From Chryseosolibacter sp964563295 (GTDB taxonomy: Bacteria > Bacteroidota > Bacteroidia > Cytophagales > Cyclobacteriaceae), in the NCBI GenBank assembly GCA_964563295.1, contig CAZLWX010000154.1, forward strand, positions 1-7,774: a stretch of 7,774 nucleotides of DNA, written 5' to 3'. The position numbers and the translations under genes are program-made. Positions within the stretch are counted from its first letter, which is position 1. Each line of letters begins with the position of its first letter. Below the pieces are notes generated by a model. It did not search any database and was not told the origin of the DNA. It saw only the letters and a list, made by a program, of their open reading frames with translations. Shown in pieces: positions 5,960-7,774 of the stretch.

Positions 5960-7447
5960 ATGGCGAAACGTTTCATTCTCGCCATCGATCAAGGCACAAC
6001 AAGTTCGCGCGCTGTACTTTTCAACGACCAGGGCATAATTGTTGGCATTAGTCAACAGGAGTTTACGCAATTGTTTCCCAAGCCGGGGTGGGTAGAACAT
6101 GATCCCAGGGAGATACTTTCTTCGCAGTTGTCAACCATACGCGATGTATTGAAGAAATATTCGGTTTCGCCTGCTGATGTAGTTGCCATTGGCATCACCA
6201 ACCAACGCGAGACTGCGATCGTATGGGACAGGGCCACCGGTGAACCTGTGTACAACGCGATCGTGTGGCAAGACAAAAGAACAGCCCCTATCTGCGAAGA
6301 ACTCAAAGCGACTGGACTTGAACAATACGTTTCCGAAAACACAGGTCTGGTCATCGACTCCTATTTTTCCGCGACCAAAATCAAGTGGATACTCGACGAA
6401 GTGCCCGGTGCGCGGTCGAAAGCCGAAAAGGGACAACTCGCTTTTGGCACCGTCGACACGTGGCTGATCTGGAACCTGACTGAAGGCAAACAGCATGTCA
6501 CCGATTACACGAACGCGTCTCGAACGATGGTGTTCAATATTCGCGACCTCACGTGGGATAGGAAATTACTGAGCGAATTAGACATCCCTGAGTCGATGCT
6601 CCCAACGGTTACGGCGTCTGCTGCCGACTTCGGCGAGTTTGTCCTTGACGGACATCGGATACCGATCACCGGCGTGGCCGGAGATCAACAGGCAGCCTTG
6701 TTCGGTCAGGCTTGTTTCACGCCCGGTACTGCCAAAAACACCTATGGAACGGGCTGCTTTATGTTGATGAATACGGGAACAACAATTCAGCGATCGCGAA
6801 ACGGGTTAGTGACCACCATTGCCTGGGGGCTGGACGGTACTGTTGAGTACGCGCTGGAGGGAAGCGTATTCATTGCGGGCGCAGCGGTTCAGTGGCTGCG
6901 CGATGCCATGCACATGATCGATCAGTCAAAGGATTCGGAATATTTTGCGGCGAAGGCGTTGGGCTCAAATGAAGTGTATGTGGTTCCAGCCTTTGCGGGT
7001 TTGGGCGCCCCGTATTGGGACATGTATGCGAGAGGAGCAATTTTTGGGTTGACACGCGACACCGGCAAGGATCACATCATCAAGGCTACACTCGAATCCC
7101 TGGCATTCCAGACAAAGGATATACTGAGCGCCATGGAGGAAGATGCAGGGATGAAGTTGGCAAGCCTCAAGGTTGATGGTGGCGCCAGCGCCAATAATAT
7201 CCTCATGCAATTCCAGGCCGACATCCTGGGAACCGAGGTGGAGCGCCCTGAAACGATTGAATCGACGGCCATGGGCGCGGCATACCTTGCGGCGATCCGC
7301 ATCGGATTATGGAAGAAGGAAGACATTGTGCGGAACCGGAGGATCCAACGAACGTTCAAACCGCAAATGAAAGATGATGAACGCTCCCGGTTGTATGCGG
7401 GATGGAAAAAGGCAGTTAGCCGAACCATGGGCTGGTTGGATTCCTAA
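5960..7447 (+). CDS. glpK: Glycerol kinase
   Basis: It phosphorylates glycerol with ATP to sn-glycerol-3-phosphate in the cytoplasm, trapping glycerol that enters through GlpF. The 495-residue FGGY-family protein starts MAKRFILAIDQGTTSSRAVLF (phosphate-1 loop). Glycerol contacts are R83-E84 (TNQRET), Y135 (DSYFSATK) and D242 (GVAGDQQ), matching E. coli R83, E84, Y135 and D245. The ATP-side blocks KNTYGTGCFMLMNTG (259-273) and KVDGGASANN (404-413) are intact. G231-x-R233 aligns with the Gly234/Arg236 pair that binds fructose-1,6-bisphosphate in E. coli, so FBP inhibition is possible. The phosphorylatable His of Gram-positive GlpK, which sits 14 residues before the catalytic Asp, is absent, so HPr control is not expected. 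The start at 5960 is one base after the glpF stop (TAGTATG); a longer frame from 5915 overlaps glpF and adds non-family residues, so it is rejected. Confidence 0.97.
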   Translation: MAKRFILAIDQGTTSSRAVLFNDQGIIVGISQQEFTQLFPKPGWVEHDPREILSSQLSTIRDVLKKYSVSPADVVAIGITNQRETAIVWDRATGEPVYNAIVWQDKRTAPICEELKATGLEQYVSENTGLVIDSYFSATKIKWILDEVPGARSKAEKGQLAFGTVDTWLIWNLTEGKQHVTDYTNASRTMVFNIRDLTWDRKLLSELDIPESMLPTVTASAADFGEFVLDGHRIPITGVAGDQQAALFGQACFTPGTAKNTYGTGCFMLMNTGTTIQRSRNGLVTTIAWGLDGTVEYALEGSVFIAGAAVQWLRDAMHMIDQSKDSEYFAAKALGSNEVYVVPAFAGLGAPYWDMYARGAIFGLTRDTGKDHIIKATLESLAFQTKDILSAMEEDAGMKLASLKVDGGASANNILMQFQADILGTEVERPETIESTAMGAAYLAAIRIGLWKKEDIVRNRRIQRTFKPQMKDDERSRLYAGWKKAVSRTMGWLDS

Positions 7448-7465
7448 TGTTCAGGTTTCGGGCGA

Positions 7466-7774
7466 GTGAGGGAGATTGTTGTCAAATCGGTGCTCAACAA
7501 GAAAAAGAAGCGGGATTCCTGGTTCCTGGACGACTATACGTTAAACCCGTATGAAGGGTGCAGCTTTAATTGCCAATACTGCTACATCAGGGGAAGTAAG
7601 TACGGGGAGAATATGGAAGGTTCGCTGGCGGTGAAGGTGAATGCGCCCGAGGTATTGAATCGACAACTTGCCTTTCGCGCGCGCAAGGACCAACGGGGAA
7701 TAATCGTCCTGGCGTCAGCAACGGACCCCTATCTTCCTGCTGAGAAAGACGTGCGAATGACGGAGCGCCTTCTC
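7466..7774 (+). CDS. SPL-like (COG1533-type) radical SAM protein, N-terminal part
   Basis: The frame is open from the glpK stop to the window edge and is cut after 103 codons. The only sensible start before the conserved region is GTG at 7466 (MREIVVKSVLNKKKK), 18 bases after glpK; a GTG at 7490 is an alternative. The sequence YTLNPYEGCSFNCQYCYIRG contains the iron-sulphur cluster motif C32-x3-C36-x2-C39 of radical SAM enzymes. The block IIVLASATDPYLPAEK (about 80-95) is typical of the COG1533 family, which is named after spore photoproduct lyase although most members are not that enzyme. The reaction is unknown. Repair or photoproduct chemistry is not supported here because this family is widespread in non-sporulating bacteria. 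Its position suggests co-transcription with glpK, but no functional link to glycerol or sugar use is evident. It is too short for the usual annotation length cut-off within this window. Confidence 0.82.
   Translation, partial: MREIVVKSVLNKKKKRDSWFLDDYTLNPYEGCSFNCQYCYIRGSKYGENMEGSLAVKVNAPEVLNRQLAFRARKDQRGIIVLASATDPYLPAEKDVRMTERLL

Noticed and set aside
7447..7500. ATG at 7447-7449 overlapping the glpK stop as the radical SAM start
   Set aside because: It is in a different frame from the CX3CX2C-containing sequence.

Overview
The window looks like a piece of a Bacteroidota chromosome, plausibly the Cytophagales/Chitinophagales side. The reasons are: secreted proteins with a type I signal peptide ending before Gln or a Cys lipobox, starts without a clear Shine-Dalgarno sequence, one TAnnTTTG-like element, and a dense co-directional run of sugar hydrolases with a glycerol uptake module. 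The genus cannot be fixed by eye. Base composition looks even across the window, and I see no insertion sequence, phage gene, CRISPR array, tRNA or rRNA.

Layout, all on the + strand: (1) the last codons of a protein ending at 74, probably an FG-GAP/VCBS-type exported protein; (2) 76-2100, a secreted GH65 glycoside hydrolase carrying the two-glutamate signature of the hydrolysing (not phosphorolytic) branch; (3) 2164-3519, a lipoprotein of the PAP2/vanadium-haloperoxidase superfamily; (4) 3662-5230, a lipoprotein GH37 trehalase; (5) 5251-5958, a GlpF-type aquaglyceroporin; (6) 5960-7447, glycerol kinase GlpK; (7) 7466 to the window end, the first 103 codons of an SPL-like radical SAM protein. 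Only two gaps exceed 50 bases. The 63-base gap before gene 3 holds an inverted repeat overlapping a weak promoter-like element. The 142-base gap before gene 4 shows nothing convincing.

Read together, three exported enzymes (two alpha-glucosidases of different families and a phosphatase/haloperoxidase-fold enzyme) sit directly upstream of a glycerol channel and glycerol kinase. My inference is a scavenging pathway: alpha-glucosides such as trehalose and kojibiose or glucosyl-glycerol, possibly with glycerol-phosphate esters, are cut outside the cytoplasm. Glycerol then enters through GlpF and is trapped as glycerol-3-phosphate by GlpK. No glycerol-3-phosphate dehydrogenase, sugar transporter or regulator lies inside the window, so the pathway is incomplete here. 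The individual families are known; the combination is what deserves attention.
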